Assembly: GCA_018136815.1 (NCBI GenBank)
Contig: CM030933.1
Location: forward strand, 3,812,106-3,876,105
Reading direction: 5' to 3'
DNA length: 64,000 bases
Origin: Isochrysis galbana
Lineage: Eukaryota > Haptophyta > Isochrysidales > Isochrysidaceae
Position 1 is the stretch's first letter, and every line of letters begins with the position of its first letter. A model generated the notes under the pieces. The model did not search any database, was not told the DNA's origin, and saw only the letters and a list, made by a program, of their open reading frames with translations. The position numbers and the translations under genes were made by a program. This document shows positions 22,161-32,119 of the stretch, piece after piece.

Positions 22161-23027
22161 GGGGGTGCGGAGGGCACCAGCTACAATGGGCGAATGAAGG
22201 GCTAAATAAGCTCCTTATCCTTATGGCCTATGGGTTCCGGTAAAGGGATCAACAAAAAATTGGGAGTCCTCCGCCGACATTTTCTCGCAAAAAATACCGA
22301 ATTCCGAATAATTTCAGGCGTTCGAAGGCCGTGCGCAAAATAGAGTCGACCCAACTCTGGTTCCGACGCCACGCGTCGCCCTCCTCCGACCTTCAGTCTA
22401 CCTCATCGCTCGTGGCTCGTGGTGCTCGATGGCAGACACTCTCAGACCCGACTCTTACTATGATCTATCAGACATTTTCCCGCCAGCAACAATCAACGAA
22501 CCTTCTACGACCGCGTCAGCTGCCGGCTCGATCGAACGGCCCTCTGCCTGTGAGCCTATAGTCATCGCGTGTTCGACACAGAATCGCTTAAACCATTCTG
22601 GTCAAAACTAGAAACTAGCGGACAATATAGATAGACAATAATAATAGTAAAACATCTGAGCGTTAGTACCACTACTGCCACTAGCCACTAGCCCGGTACT
22701 ATCACGACACCCCTCAGCGCACCTGCCCGTACGCCTTGACGTGTGCTGTCATCCTAGAATTTTTATTGTACCTAGACACCTAAAACAATCGCTATCTAAT
22801 AGATCCCCAGCTTCCAACTTGCTGAAACCGAAAAACTCGAACTCGAACGCGAAAAGCGATTTTTTTGTATACGAATGTTGAAGACTACGGCCATTGACGT
22901 TTGACGTTCAACGACCCACGGGCAGATTCACACATACGGACTCACAGGGCACCTAAGACGCTCGACCCAGTGGATTGGAGCCCTACTCCTACTCAGCATT
23001 CCCTACTACTTTGCCGAGGTGTCGTTC
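22161..23027. other. Intergenic, nothing recognised
   Basis: The short frames (for example 22331-22561) show no domain and no coding-like pattern. The DNA is locally less GC-rich than the repeats around it. Confidence 0.4.
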
Positions 23028-23190
23028 CGTCAATTGTGGGACATCAGTCGAATTGAGCGATCAAATGTCCACAGTTATTTAAAATTAAATAAGGGCTAGC
23101 ATCTGCCTTTCCCGCGGTGCATGTTCCCCCGCGGGGACGCCGTGCGTGCGCATACCCCTCTTTTGACGGAACGCGACTTCGCAGGGCTCT
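23028..23190. repeat. Family-E block, family-H fragment and family-J motif in series
   Basis: GTGTCGTTCCGTCAAT, then TGGGACATCAGT and ATTGAGCGATCAAATGTCC, is repeated at 51090. A piece of the palindromic CGCCGTGCGTGCGCAT repeat of 51225-53250 follows. CCTCTTTTGACGGAACGCGAC closes the series at about 23157-23178. Confidence 0.6.
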
Positions 23191-24055
23191 ACCCGCGAGC
23201 GACGAAATCACGCTCGCTAGGGGCGAGGTGGAGGGCGCAGGCGACGCGGCGCGCCCGCGCGCCCGCGCAGGGCTCTGTTCTGCATCCACGGGGGTAACCA
23301 TGCCCGGGGAACGCAGGCGCGCGTCGCACAGCTTGACAGCTTGACCTTGGTGCACTTTGCTGTGGTCGACGTCGATTTCGCACGAGTCGCACGCGCGCGA
23401 AAACGTTTTTGGGTCTGTGTGTTGAATGGCGTCGAAAATGTGCACATATTTCTTATAAGATTCTGTCTAATATACCCATTTCCAGTAGAATATAGAATAC
23501 CCTAAAGATCGCGTGATAAAACCTCAGTGATAGTGAACTTTCACCCTTAGAAGTTAAAAGGTTTGTTTGACCGCCCTACAAGTAAGTTTCAAGTTTCGGT
23601 CAAATTTCAAATTTCTTCAAATCGCGAAAACAAACACCTGAAACCCGGCCGGCGGCCGGGGCTAATCGTGAGGTTGTATGTAATTGCGCAATGCAGGCGC
23701 CCGAGAGGCGAGAGGGCCGAGGGCACGACTTGCTTGAGAAGCGAGGGGGCGCAACGGCAAAAACGCAAAAACAAATTTCAAATCTATAGCAGAATCGCAC
23801 ATTTTTCGAAATCAAGATCTGTGAATCACCTGGGCTTTTTCAGACCATGCATGGGGAATCCTAATAATCTGTGTGCTGTGTGCTGTGAGTCTGTAACCGT
23901 TCAACCACCTTACTCAAAAATATTCAGGCCTACAGCCATGAATACAACAAACCGGGAAACGCAAAAGATTCTCAAAACTGCACATGATTTCATGAAGCGA
24001 GCGTATCTATCGAAGAAACGAATCTCGACTTCTCAATCTTGACGTTCGCCGCCAC
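23191..24055. other. Intergenic, no supported gene
   Basis: It contains GTTTGACCGCCCTAC (near 23572), a short motif also found near 36848 and, inverted, near 33243. A frame ending at 24042 has no recognisable domain. Confidence 0.4.
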
Positions 24056-24865
24056 ATGGTCGAGGGCAGGCTGGCAAGTGGCTGTGGCCGGTCGGCAGCG
24101 GTCGCAACAGCCCCTTCATTCAGTCAGGCTGACGGATCCTGCTGCCCTACACCCCCCAGGGTGTGCCTCAGTGAGCGCACGTTTGTGCCGCTCGCCAGCC
24201 GCATGACTATTCTTTCGCACATACACACGGACCTCTCAACAAGAGTGCAGGCGCGGTCAGCACATGAGTCAGAGCCGCAGCGCAAATTCAGTGCTCGCGA
24301 GTGTGGGGCTATGAAAGTCGCTGTGATTTATCCGCATGACTCGCCCAATCGCAGCAAATGTACTGCGTTTGCTGAGGCTATTGGCACAGATGGCCACAAG
24401 GGTGGTGGGCAAAGGACATCTGTCAGACGCGAAGTTTCAGAGCCTGGATCAATCCGTCAAAGGTGTATCGCGCAACGTCGAGAGATGGGACTTGCAAGAA
24501 GTGCTAGAAAGCGGCACCCTTTGGAAAGATGCCACTTTGACGCAATCATCGCAGCGCCGCGGGACCCTGGCTGTGTGCTTGATACCCGCTGCATATGGGT
24601 GGAACCGAAGTCACGCCCTGTTCACATGAGCGAAATAGTGCGTGCAAACGCAGCTTTACGAGAATCTGGTCTGAAGGATATACAAATGCTATGTGAGGAC
24701 CCTGGCTCTAGGACACCATCTTCTGCGTTTCATATTTCGCCAATCCCAGCTCAATATGGTGTACTCCGGCCAACCTCGGCAGCTGTTTGGCGGCGGTCCA
24801 GCCAGACATGCAAAGTACTCCGTGAAGGAGGGAACGAGCTCGAAAAGCTGGCTGCATTCCTCTAA
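24056..24865 (+). CDS. Hypothetical ORF, 269 codons, doubtful
   Basis: A continuous ATG-started frame in a repeat-rich area. An internal ATG at 24311 starts a Rossmann-like strand (MKVAVIYPHDSPNRSKC), but the rest shows no family I recognise, and an overlapping frame (24336-24629) looks equally protein-like. It could be a decayed gene with frame changes. No splice pattern is evident. Confidence 0.25.
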   Translation: MVEGRLASGCGRSAAVATAPSFSQADGSCCPTPPRVCLSERTFVPLASRMTILSHIHTDLSTRVQARSAHESEPQRKFSARECGAMKVAVIYPHDSPNRSKCTAFAEAIGTDGHKGGGQRTSVRREVSEPGSIRQRCIAQRREMGLARSARKRHPLERCHFDAIIAAPRDPGCVLDTRCIWVEPKSRPVHMSEIVRANAALRESGLKDIQMLCEDPGSRTPSSAFHISPIPAQYGVLRPTSAAVWRRSSQTCKVLREGGNELEKLAAFL

Positions 24866-25169
24866 GACGTAGAACACAATTAATCTCAGTCACCTGAGAT
24901 GACTGGCGAAGATCCTTCATCGTCGCAACCATGTCAACATGCGCATCTAAGGACATAGATTCTCGGCGCCACGTGTGTTGCTTTCACGACGAAAGTTCGG
25001 CGCGCCTCGCTACCCCCTTCTCCCGTGCTGTGTCACTTTCATGATCTACTCAATCTAGCTCATAATCAACAAAACTATGAGGATTTGGGGCTAACACCTG
25101 CGTTGAGCATGACACTCTCTACCCTACTGTGACCTTCGCCCTTCAAAATTTCCTCTCCCGCCCTCCCTT

Positions 25170-25290
25170 CTGCTTGCCCCCGGAACTTCCCCCCCCTTCT
25201 TTGCCTTTTCATCGGTGTCTGAGGCTGCGCCCAGGTGCTTTACCACGTGCCAAGATTCAGTGGTGGGTCGGGGCAGGCCTATTGTTATAT
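25170..25290 (-). repeat. LINE 3' UTR relative
   Basis: It shares CCCCTTCTTTGCCTTTTCATC-like, CCAGGTGCTTTACCACG and GGGGCAGGCCTATTG-type blocks with the LINE tails at 40080-40200 and 61400-61520. The T-run terminus is not present. Confidence 0.5.
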
Positions 25291-25419
25291 CATCTGGCTC
25301 CGTCCCGTTCCTCGAAGTCTGTTCTTGAGTTTATTCGTTGGTTCTTAGTTGTTGGCGGGGTTACCACGTATAAGACGTTGAAGATTGTACGTCTTGTAGA
25401 GTGTCTTTTGTCTTTTGTC

Positions 25420-25590
25420 TTGTTGGCTAGCATCCCTAGCCATATACACAGGACGAGCCATACACCAACCGCGCACACCCCCATCGCGGGGCAGGGGGTC
25501 CTTCGCCGATGAGGCACGGTCCCTGAGCACTAGGATTAAACTAGGACAATAAGAAAACTCTGACAGAGGGTCAGGTTTACCAGGATGGAA
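25420..25590 (-). repeat. Family-F repeat
   Basis: GGCTAGCATCCCTAGCCA, GACGAGCCAT, CGCGCACACCCCCATCGCGGGG and AATAAGAAAACTCTGAC occur in this order. The unit recurs at 53520-53690 in the same direction, at 53335-53460 and 62795-62945 inverted, and in part at 51035-51090. It ends about 70 bases before the coiled-coil gene. Confidence 0.7.
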
Positions 25591-25661
25591 GTGCCAAGAC
25601 GAATAGAGCCTACTTAGTACTATGAATACTGATACATGTCGATTGGTCTCTAACATTGACG

Positions 25662-26312
25662 ATGGCTGGAGCCGGGACGTGCGAGAGGCTGCTCGCAGAG
25701 GAACGGGCGGGCTGGTCGGCTGCACATGCCGAGGCCGTTGGGCTTTTGCGGCAGATTGCTGCCGCGCCACTACCCACCGCCATTGGTGCTGCCTCAGAGC
25801 TTCTTGGCGCATCTGCTCACCTGGTTGATGCTCAGTTTCGCTCAACGATCCGTGTGGCAGAGCAGCGGGAGGCCGCGACACATGCACATCTCAAGGAGAA
25901 GCTGCGTGAGCGTATTGAGGAGCACGAGCAACAGCTTGAACGGATGTATGCGGCGCTCGTCGCCTTCAGGGAGTTCGTGGGTACTGTGGGGCCTGTTGTC
26001 GCTTCCGAACGCGGTCCACATGGCCTGTCCTGCTCCCTTGCCGACCGCTGTACAGCAGCTGCTTCCATAGTCGAGGCGCATGAGGCCGAACTACAATTCA
26101 AATGGAGCTCCCTCAACCAGATTGAACAAGGTGTCGATGACCATATCATTCAAACTTTGCTTATCGCATGGAGTTTACAGCCAATGACAGCAGAAGCAAG
26201 TGCTGTAGAAGCTGCCATGGATGAGCAATGTAAAATCCTAGATCCAGCCTTGAGTACGGCCAGTGGTATCGACGCTAGAGGAGCCGCAAAGGCAAACGGT
26301 ACAGCAGGCTGA
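25662..26312 (+). CDS. Coiled-coil protein of unknown function
   Basis: 216 residues from ATG 25662. It is helical throughout: alanine-rich helices at 1-65, then a charged coiled coil (about 80-110, KEKLRERIEEHEQQLERMY), a FREFVGTVGPVV turn, and helices with a KWSSLNQIEQG element near 150-160. The helix layout and the last motif faintly recall AIRIM/C1orf109 ribosome-maturation proteins, but I would not assign it. It lies free-standing between repeats, and no intron is needed. Confidence 0.55.
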   Translation: MAGAGTCERLLAEERAGWSAAHAEAVGLLRQIAAAPLPTAIGAASELLGASAHLVDAQFRSTIRVAEQREAATHAHLKEKLRERIEEHEQQLERMYAALVAFREFVGTVGPVVASERGPHGLSCSLADRCTAAASIVEAHEAELQFKWSSLNQIEQGVDDHIIQTLLIAWSLQPMTAEASAVEAAMDEQCKILDPALSTASGIDARGAAKANGTAG

Positions 26313-26837
26313 GTTGATGCGTAAACCTCATACGATACTATCAGCGCAGGCTGCTTTACTTCGGGCAGGTGGTAAGGTATGGCGCAGCACGTATGACACC
26401 CTAAGTGTTGCACTTGATGGCACGCCGTGTGCGATTGTTCCATTCTAACCAGTCGTCGAGCTTGTCTCCTGCCGCTCGCCTGCCTCATGCCATGTATCCG
26501 CCGCCCAGGCCCGCATAACTTTTCTCTCATCTCCTGCGGGTGTTGAGGGTTAAGGATGTGCTTACCGCCTGGTGCCTCCCTTGTGCCCCTCATGTGTTTT
26601 CCAACATTTTTCACCTTACGCCTTGCGCTCCCTACTTGTTCCTTTTCCTGTTTGTGCGGAAGGCCCTCGCAGCCGCAACGTGCCAGTCCCACAGTAGGCC
26701 TCTCGGAAGTTGAGGGCGCTTGTACTACTAATGTGGGCAGGGGGATATCGTGGGAGCCACCGATCCCCGCACAAGGGGAGTATTGCCCCTCGCCCCCTCC
26801 CCCCGCTCTATGGTGGTCAAACAGGAGCTTTTTAATT
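26313..26837. other. 3' flank of the coiled-coil gene, nothing recognised
   Basis: No gene or named repeat was found here. ATCCCCGCACAAGGGGAG near 26762 is a faint relative of the family-B CACGGGGGGAG block. Confidence 0.4.
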
Positions 26838-26872
26838 ACGAAAAAAAAACATCTGAAGATTCAGGGCTAATA
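26838..26872 (-). repeat. LINE 3' terminus signature
   Basis: An A-run then ACATCTGAAGATTCAGGGCTA is the inverse of the LINE 3' end. Only the terminal piece is present. No target duplication was recognised. Confidence 0.6.
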
Positions 26873-27004
26873 CATACTATCGACTGGACACACTCCACCC
26901 ATCTAGCTACACCGCGCTTATCTCCCTCGCCTGCTCCTTTGTCCTGCAGGAGTTGGTTGAGGTTGAGGCGGCGTTGGTCTTGGCGGTCCAGGAGGCGTTG
27001 GCCT

Positions 27005-27200
27005 CGCAGGTCGCGTTCCGTCAATTATGGGACATCACTCAGAGTGAGTGTCACTCAAATGGAGCCATCGAATGTCCATAGTCGTTTACAAAAATATTCA
27101 CACACTCTCACCCGCAACCTACTCTTAGAGTAGGGGTCATGGGGGGGTGCCTCGCGCCCCTCCCCTCAGGCACTAACGCCCCCTCGGGGGGGGCCTGTCA
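27005..27200. repeat. Family-E block and family-C fragment
   Basis: GTCGCGTTCCGTCAATTATG, then GGGACATCACTC and AAATGGAGCCATCGAATGTCC, matches the inverse of 30040-30135. A GGTCATGGGGGGGTGCCTCGCGCC start of family C follows at about 27135. Confidence 0.6.
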
Positions 27201-27239
27201 GTCAACCTCATGCCTTGCCATTTGGCATGTGCTGAGCAA

Positions 27240-27587
27240 TCAACACCCCCAGCCAAACACTACATCGGTCTCCTTCAAGCAGTGCACACCCGTCGACAGC
27301 TCCCTCAAGGGTTCGAAATGCTCGGGTGCAGCAGGAGCATCCGTCAAGTAGAAATGAAGACACACCGTGCGAGAGTCGTCAAGCTCAAGGTTCGCAAGAC
27401 CAACGTTGAGCAAGCGTCGGAAGGGGACACAGACCTTCCGATTCACGGCGACCCATTGGTCATCGAGCTGCCAACCTTCAGGTATCAGGTGTACCACAGG
27501 ATTCACGTGATCATCCACCTCCTCCAAAGTCGTCAGCTCCAAGATCCACTGCTGAAGCTCAGAGCTCGCGACCTTCGAGTCGCTCAT
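27240..27587 (-). CDS. Possible small hypothetical protein or exon
   Basis: 115 residues from ATG 27587, with balanced composition (LEEVDDHVNPVVHLIPEGWQ, WVAVNRKVCVPFRRL). The frame stays open upstream through GYGLTLDVRLQD, so it may be the last exon of a larger gene. No known family was recognised. Confidence 0.35.
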   Translation of the reverse strand: MSDSKVASSELQQWILELTTLEEVDDHVNPVVHLIPEGWQLDDQWVAVNRKVCVPFRRLLNVGLANLELDDSRTVCLHFYLTDAPAAPEHFEPLRELSTGVHCLKETDVVFGWGC

Positions 27588-27863
27588 GTCCTGAAGGCGC
27601 ACGTCCAGTGTGAGCCCGTAGCCAATCGAGCCGCAGCACCCAGGACAAGCTGAGGTACATGTACAGGTGCTGCAAAATGAGCGCGTAACAATGACACCCA
27701 GCAGCCAACTCTATTCACGTCTCAGAGGTGACAACAAAAGTTAAGAAGGTGCAACTCGAGCTTCCCTTTTTTTGTCACACCCCTCCCGGCTTTTTAGGTA
27801 TATAATTTCTACTGACCCCTAACTTGGCCCCTAACTCGGGGTTGACATAAACACGGGGACCCA

Positions 27864-28121
27864 TCAAGCGGAAGACGTCTTGTGTTTCGCCTGTGCCTCC
27901 CGTTTCAATATCGCCTCCGCGTCAAAGGTCAGTTGCATTTTCTCCGTCTTGTAAAAGCGAAAATACTTTGTCTTCCACAGTACCAAGAGGAGGAGAATGA
28001 ACAGCGCGAAGACCACCCCGACCGCGATCCCGACCCTCGTGAGGCCATCCCCCGACGCGATGATTGCTGCGCCTGAAGCACTTACGAGAAACCAGAAGGT
28101 GATGCCACCCAAGAGACTCAT
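27864..28121 (-). CDS. Small two-helix membrane protein
   Basis: 85 residues from the first ATG, 28121. Two hydrophobic helices (FWFLVSASGAAIIA at about 8-22 and VGIAVGVVFALFILLLLVLW at about 29-48) are followed by a basic tail (KTKYFRFYKTEKM). A longer frame reaches 28175 but has no ATG. No family was recognised. The tail would face the cytosol or stroma by the positive-inside rule. Its upstream flank is family-C repeat. Confidence 0.5.
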   Translation of the reverse strand: MSLLGGITFWFLVSASGAAIIASGDGLTRVGIAVGVVFALFILLLLVLWKTKYFRFYKTEKMQLTFDAEAILKREAQAKHKTSSA

Positions 28122-28374
28122 CAAGGGGACGACGTCGGACCGGTCGACGCCGGCCGACTCTCCGGGAAAAAGCACCGGGGGGAGGGGGAGGAACCTCTCG
28201 TCAAAAAAGAAGAACGGCCCTTACAGCTCTCGCCGCGAGCTGTCCTCGAGAAATAAAAGTCTGCGCCTCGAGATACCTGCCACAGTGGTTCCCGTAGGCG
28301 TCTTGAGTCTCTCCCTCCTCCTCTTCCTCCTGTCGCCAGCCGCCCCCCTCCGCCCATTTGCTAACGCAAATGGG

Positions 28375-28860
28375 TCTCGTTTCTCACCACACTCCATCGG
28401 GGGGGGTGCAAATCCCCCCCTCTCCCTCGTTCCATTCTCTTCCGCCCCGGTCCCTGCGGCGCGTCGCCATGCGGCGCGCCATGGCCTGCTCTCAGAGGTC
28501 CTTCAGGGGCGCCCAGAGGACCAGCAGGGGCAGCTCAGGGGGCAGTGGAGGCTGGGGCTCAGCCCCTGGCCCCCCCTGCCTCTCCCTCGCTCGCCTCGCT
28601 GGCCTTGGGTGCAGCCCTGAGGCCCCTGTCTGCCTGGCGACCAGGGATGGGGGGGGGAGTCAGTACGAGAGCAGGCCCATGCGGGCCTGGGAGTGCGGCT
28701 CGCGACCCGCGCCCACTAGGGGTCTGGGCTGAATTGATGAGTGCCCTGCCCCTGCCAGAGGGCAGGGGCTGGGGTTGAATGTACGGGCCCACCCCGGGGG
28801 GTGTCCGCGATGGAGAGAGGGGGGCGCGAGGCCCCCATTGACGGATAAAGGTACCCAGCT
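28375..28860 (-). mobile_element. Family-C retroposon
   Basis: Read on the minus strand, it starts near 28846 at GTCAATGGGGGCCTCGCGCC and passes GGACACCCCCCGGGG, GCCCCTGCCCTCTGGCAGGG and the GC-rich core shared with family B. Other copies are at 58137-58425, 60440-60735 and 63298-64000. Confidence 0.75.
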
Positions 28861-28861
28861 T

Positions 28862-29553
28862 TATAGGACGAGTCCTACAATGTAGGACGACGTTGTGGAC
28901 TATGAAGACACGATTCAATCTAGGAATGGGGAGCTAGGATTTGGTTTCTGTGTTCATCTCATTGCCCTCATTGAGTCCTCCTAGAGGCTCAAGACACCAT
29001 TCTCAAAGCATAATGAGTTATTTGCCACTCGCGGAAGCCTTCCCGGCAAAAAACGGCGTTGTCCTACGAATTGCCGCAAACACCTGAGGACACGATTTGA
29101 GGCTCATGATGAGCTCCCTAGAACTTGCTCCCACGAGATGAAACGCTCTTTGGCATGGGTTCTTTTCGACCTTCAGTGGAGACCAAGCTTGGTTTTGAAG
29201 CCCAATGAGAGTTTTGGCTGCTTTTGCCTCATCCGGGCAACAACAAAACTCTCGACGCTCCCGGTGGCCTCCGATGGCCGAAGTACTCAGTTCACGCTGG
29301 AGCCGAAAGCTCGGTCAAGACGAAGTCTACAGCCTTGGCCATAGTGGGAGCTAAGGATCTCAAGACTGAGTTGGGACTATCCTTCAGTTGGTGGGAAGTC
29401 CCAATCCTTCACTCTCGAAAGTTGTGTGGCTTTCAAGCTCAGGGTCCTACAAATACACCGAAATCGTAGGACGCGGTCCTATAATGTAGGACGGAACTTT
29501 TTAGCCGTTGACCCCCACTTATAAAAGTAGGTTGCCACAAGGCAGACGAGACC
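28862..29553. repeat. Segment bounded by palindromic TAGGAC/GTCCTA repeats
   Basis: TATAGGACGAGTCCTACAATG at the left end and ATCGTAGGACGCGGTCCTATA at about 29464-29484 are imperfect inverted copies. Both are followed by ATGTAGGACG. The 0.6-kb interior has no clear gene. A family-C 5' hairpin (inverse of CCTACTTTTATAAGTGGG) lies just right, near 29511. Confidence 0.5.
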
Positions 29554-29750
29554 ATGTGTAGGCTGATGGTGATTGAACGCTTTTCCATGCGGTGGGGGTG
29601 ATGGCGATTGAACGCGTTCCCACGTGTAGGCTGATGGTGATTGAACGCTTTTCTTTGATGTGGGGGTGATGGCGATTGAACGCGTTCCCACGTGTAGGCT
29701 GATGGTGATTGAACGCTTTTCTTTGATGTGGGTGATGGTGATTGAGCGCT
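29554..29750 (-). repeat. Tandem repeat, about 69-bp unit, nearly three copies
   Basis: The unit is built of two similar halves, TGATGGTGATTGAACGC plus a TTTTC stretch and GTGATGGCGATTGAACGCG plus TTCCCACGTGTAGGC. Copies start near 29554, 29622 and 29692. The antisense frame is an artefact of the repeat. Confidence 0.85.
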
Positions 29751-30039
29751 TCTCGCCTACGTGCTGTGACCGGGTCGCACGATACGTCGGGACCAGACGC
29801 ACCCACCCGCGACACAACCGACCTAACGCAATATAAGACGGCTACGGAGTACCTACGCTCATATTACGCAGGCTTCTACGGCCATCGAGGCGGCCCGAGC
29901 CTCCGTAGTACCTATGGCATTTCCGTAGTATTATGCAGAGTACTATGCATAGGTCAAGGCTGAAAAACCCGTAGGTATTAGGTTCTGAAAGGTCTGAAAG
30001 TGCGCGGCGCGATGTGTCCACCGTATATATCAAAAGTTG

Positions 30040-30405
30040 GCAATAGGGTGAGTATGTGAATATTGTTGTATAAATGACTATGGACAATTGATGGCTCCAT
30101 TTGAGTGATGTCCCATAATTGGCGGAGCCGCGACCTGTGTGTGTGGGCCTGTTTACAGGACAAGTCGGGACCGAGGCCGCCCACCCGGAGACACAGGAGA
30201 AAGGGGGGGAATGATCACCGGGGGGGGGGGGGCACCGGACCATATTTAAGCCCTTCAACCCTATCCCCCTAGTAGTGCTCGGGGGAAATCGCCTGATGGC
30301 GGGGGGGGGGGGGGAGGGCACCGGGGGAGGGGTGTAGAAAGTGCTTTTGCTGCTTGAAAAGAATGCAGAGGGTCCACGGCCGCGTGTGCGGTGAGAATAT
30401 TAACA
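30040..30405. repeat. Family-E block (minus) joined to family-B 3' half (plus)
   Basis: 30040-30135 is the inverse of the 27010-27120 family-E block. At about 30148 CCTGTTTACAGGACAAGTC starts the family-B 3' half, which runs through CCTAGTAGTGCTCGGGGG to GTGTGCGGTGAGAATATTAACAG. Confidence 0.65.
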
Positions 30406-30538
30406 GGTTTGTTTTTCGTCGTCGTCGTCGTAATTGCCGTCGTCATCAGTGAAAATCTTAACAAACACGCACAAACCCAAACATCAAACCAAGAGAGACT
30501 CTTCAACTCCAACCTATCCAAACATTCGTCACTGGGCG

Positions 30539-32119
30539 CTAGACGGTAGAATGACCGCCACGCCGTTTCTTCAACGGCGACTCGTGGATAACGTCTGAAA
30601 GGCCATCTCCAATTGTTGCTACAGCAGGTGATGATGCAGGTACAGCCTCACCGCTCAAAACCTTCGCTTTCGTGTCTGCCGCGTCGCGAGTCGAGCTTGC
30701 TATCAAGAATCGAAATGGGAAGATAGGCGAGATGAAAGGATGGCAGAGTGCCTCAGAAGCAGTGACGCGTCGGTGTGGATCATACTGCAACATGGTTGTG
30801 ATGAGGTCGAGAAGTTGTTGCTCGTGTGGACTACGCGAGGCGCTCAGCCGTTCGGTTAGGCGCATGCGCAAGGCAGTTGGTGGAAGGGTAGCCGCTTGGT
30901 GAGCGACAAGTGGAAGCAACTCCGATGCAAACTTGGCCTCACGGAAGAGCTCTGGAGGTGGTCGCCCAAGAAGCTGTGCTACTTGTACGGCCAAGCCTCC
31001 GCGAGAGGCCGCTTGCAGTAAATATCGCCCCGACAGGAATTCGGCCAAGGAGACGCCCAAGGACCAAATGTCAATCGCATGTCCAAATGGGGCACCAAAG
31101 ATCACCTGAACAGACGCCACGGGCGAGTGCGTGAATTTGTAAGTGCGCGAAGGGCGGGCGCCATCACGCACCTCAGGGGCGCGATATCCGAGTGTCTGCA
31201 CGTCAAAAGAATCATGGTAGGCGCGGGCCTCGTTCGGAGTCATCGCGTTTGAGAAGTCAATCAATCGTACTCGCCATCCTGTGCCATCCATACAGCCAGG
31301 TGACCCGAGTGAATCGGCCGGATCTACCATGATGTTTTCTGGCTTTAGGTCGGAGTGAATGATATCATGCCTCTCCAGAAAGGCGAGAGCCCCGAGTAGG
31401 CGCGCCGTGAGCCGGCGCAGAGTTTCAATGTTGAGTTTGGGGGGCCTATCGCCCGACCTTGCTTCGGAGACCTCAGCACCACGAGCACCGAAGTGTGCCT
31501 TGACGGAAGCCAGACGCGGCGAGAAGGAAGGGTGGAGGCACGGAAGCAGGGCATCGCCGCACGCGGCTTGTTGGCTGAGCTCACAGAGAAGCGGCATGAC
31601 TATGCAGAAGTGAGCACCGCATTCGAAAAAACATTTTGCTGAGGCCACAGCAGCCTCCACTCCATCATGATGTTGCGCCAGCTCGATGCGACGCATGCGC
31701 TCGTACTCTTGGGCCCCAAGGATCCAATGCTGCGCATTGAGGACCTTGATAGCGACGAGCGGCTGGCGACGCCCATCTGCTTGCGTCGGGCACGAGCAAA
31801 ATGTGTCCGCGGCGCAAAGCAGCTGTGAGAGCGGTGTCTCAGAGAGCACATGCAGGAAGCGGTAGCGCTTGGCGAGCAGCGGCATGTCGGGAGCGAGGCA
31901 GAGTGAGCCACTGGGATAAGTGAAGTGCTTCTTTGCCATCGTGCTACAGCTCCCAGCCGCGTGGCGCTTGTGCTTGATTGCTGTGTACAGCTGTGACAGC
32001 CCGCCGGTGACCCGGAGCGGCAGGTTGTATTCCATCGTGCTGCCCGGCCATCCAGGCCGCTCCAGCTTTGCTGGTGGCTCGAATCTGGGCGGTACGTGCA
32101 CCTCTTCGACCGGTGGCAT
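30539..32119 (-). CDS. CMGC (DYRK/HIPK-like) protein kinase
   Basis: Serine/threonine or dual-specificity kinase. From the first ATG (32119) the frame is open to 30539 (526 codons). The catalytic lysine motif VAIK is near residue 122, HSDLKPEN near 250, the metal-binding triplet DFS (instead of DFG) near 286, then GYRAPE and GHAIDIWSLG. SDLKPEN and the APE-to-D-W-S-G layout fit DYRK/HIPK kinases. A 66-nt stretch (31106-31171) between APE and IFGAPFGHAID has perfect GT-AG borders, is a multiple of three and has no stop, so it is most likely a small intron, leaving about 504 residues. The N-terminal 100 residues are unusual and may be regulatory. The C-terminus ends in a basic PLKKRRGG, a possible NLS. 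Confidence 0.85.
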   Translation of the reverse strand: MPPVEEVHVPPRFEPPAKLERPGWPGSTMEYNLPLRVTGGLSQLYTAIKHKRHAAGSCSTMAKKHFTYPSGSLCLAPDMPLLAKRYRFLHVLSETPLSQLLCAADTFCSCPTQADGRRQPLVAIKVLNAQHWILGAQEYERMRRIELAQHHDGVEAAVASAKCFFECGAHFCIVMPLLCELSQQAACGDALLPCLHPSFSPRLASVKAHFGARGAEVSEARSGDRPPKLNIETLRRLTARLLGALAFLERHDIIHSDLKPENIMVDPADSLGSPGCMDGTGWRVRLIDFSNAMTPNEARAYHDSFDVQTLGYRAPEVRDGARPSRTYKFTHSPVASVQVIFGAPFGHAIDIWSLGVSLAEFLSGRYLLQAASRGGLAVQVAQLLGRPPPELFREAKFASELLPLVAHQAATLPPTALRMRLTERLSASRSPHEQQLLDLITTMLQYDPHRRVTASEALCHPFISPIFPFRFLIASSTRDAADTKAKVLSGEAVPASSPAVATIGDGLSDVIHESPLKKRRGGHSTV

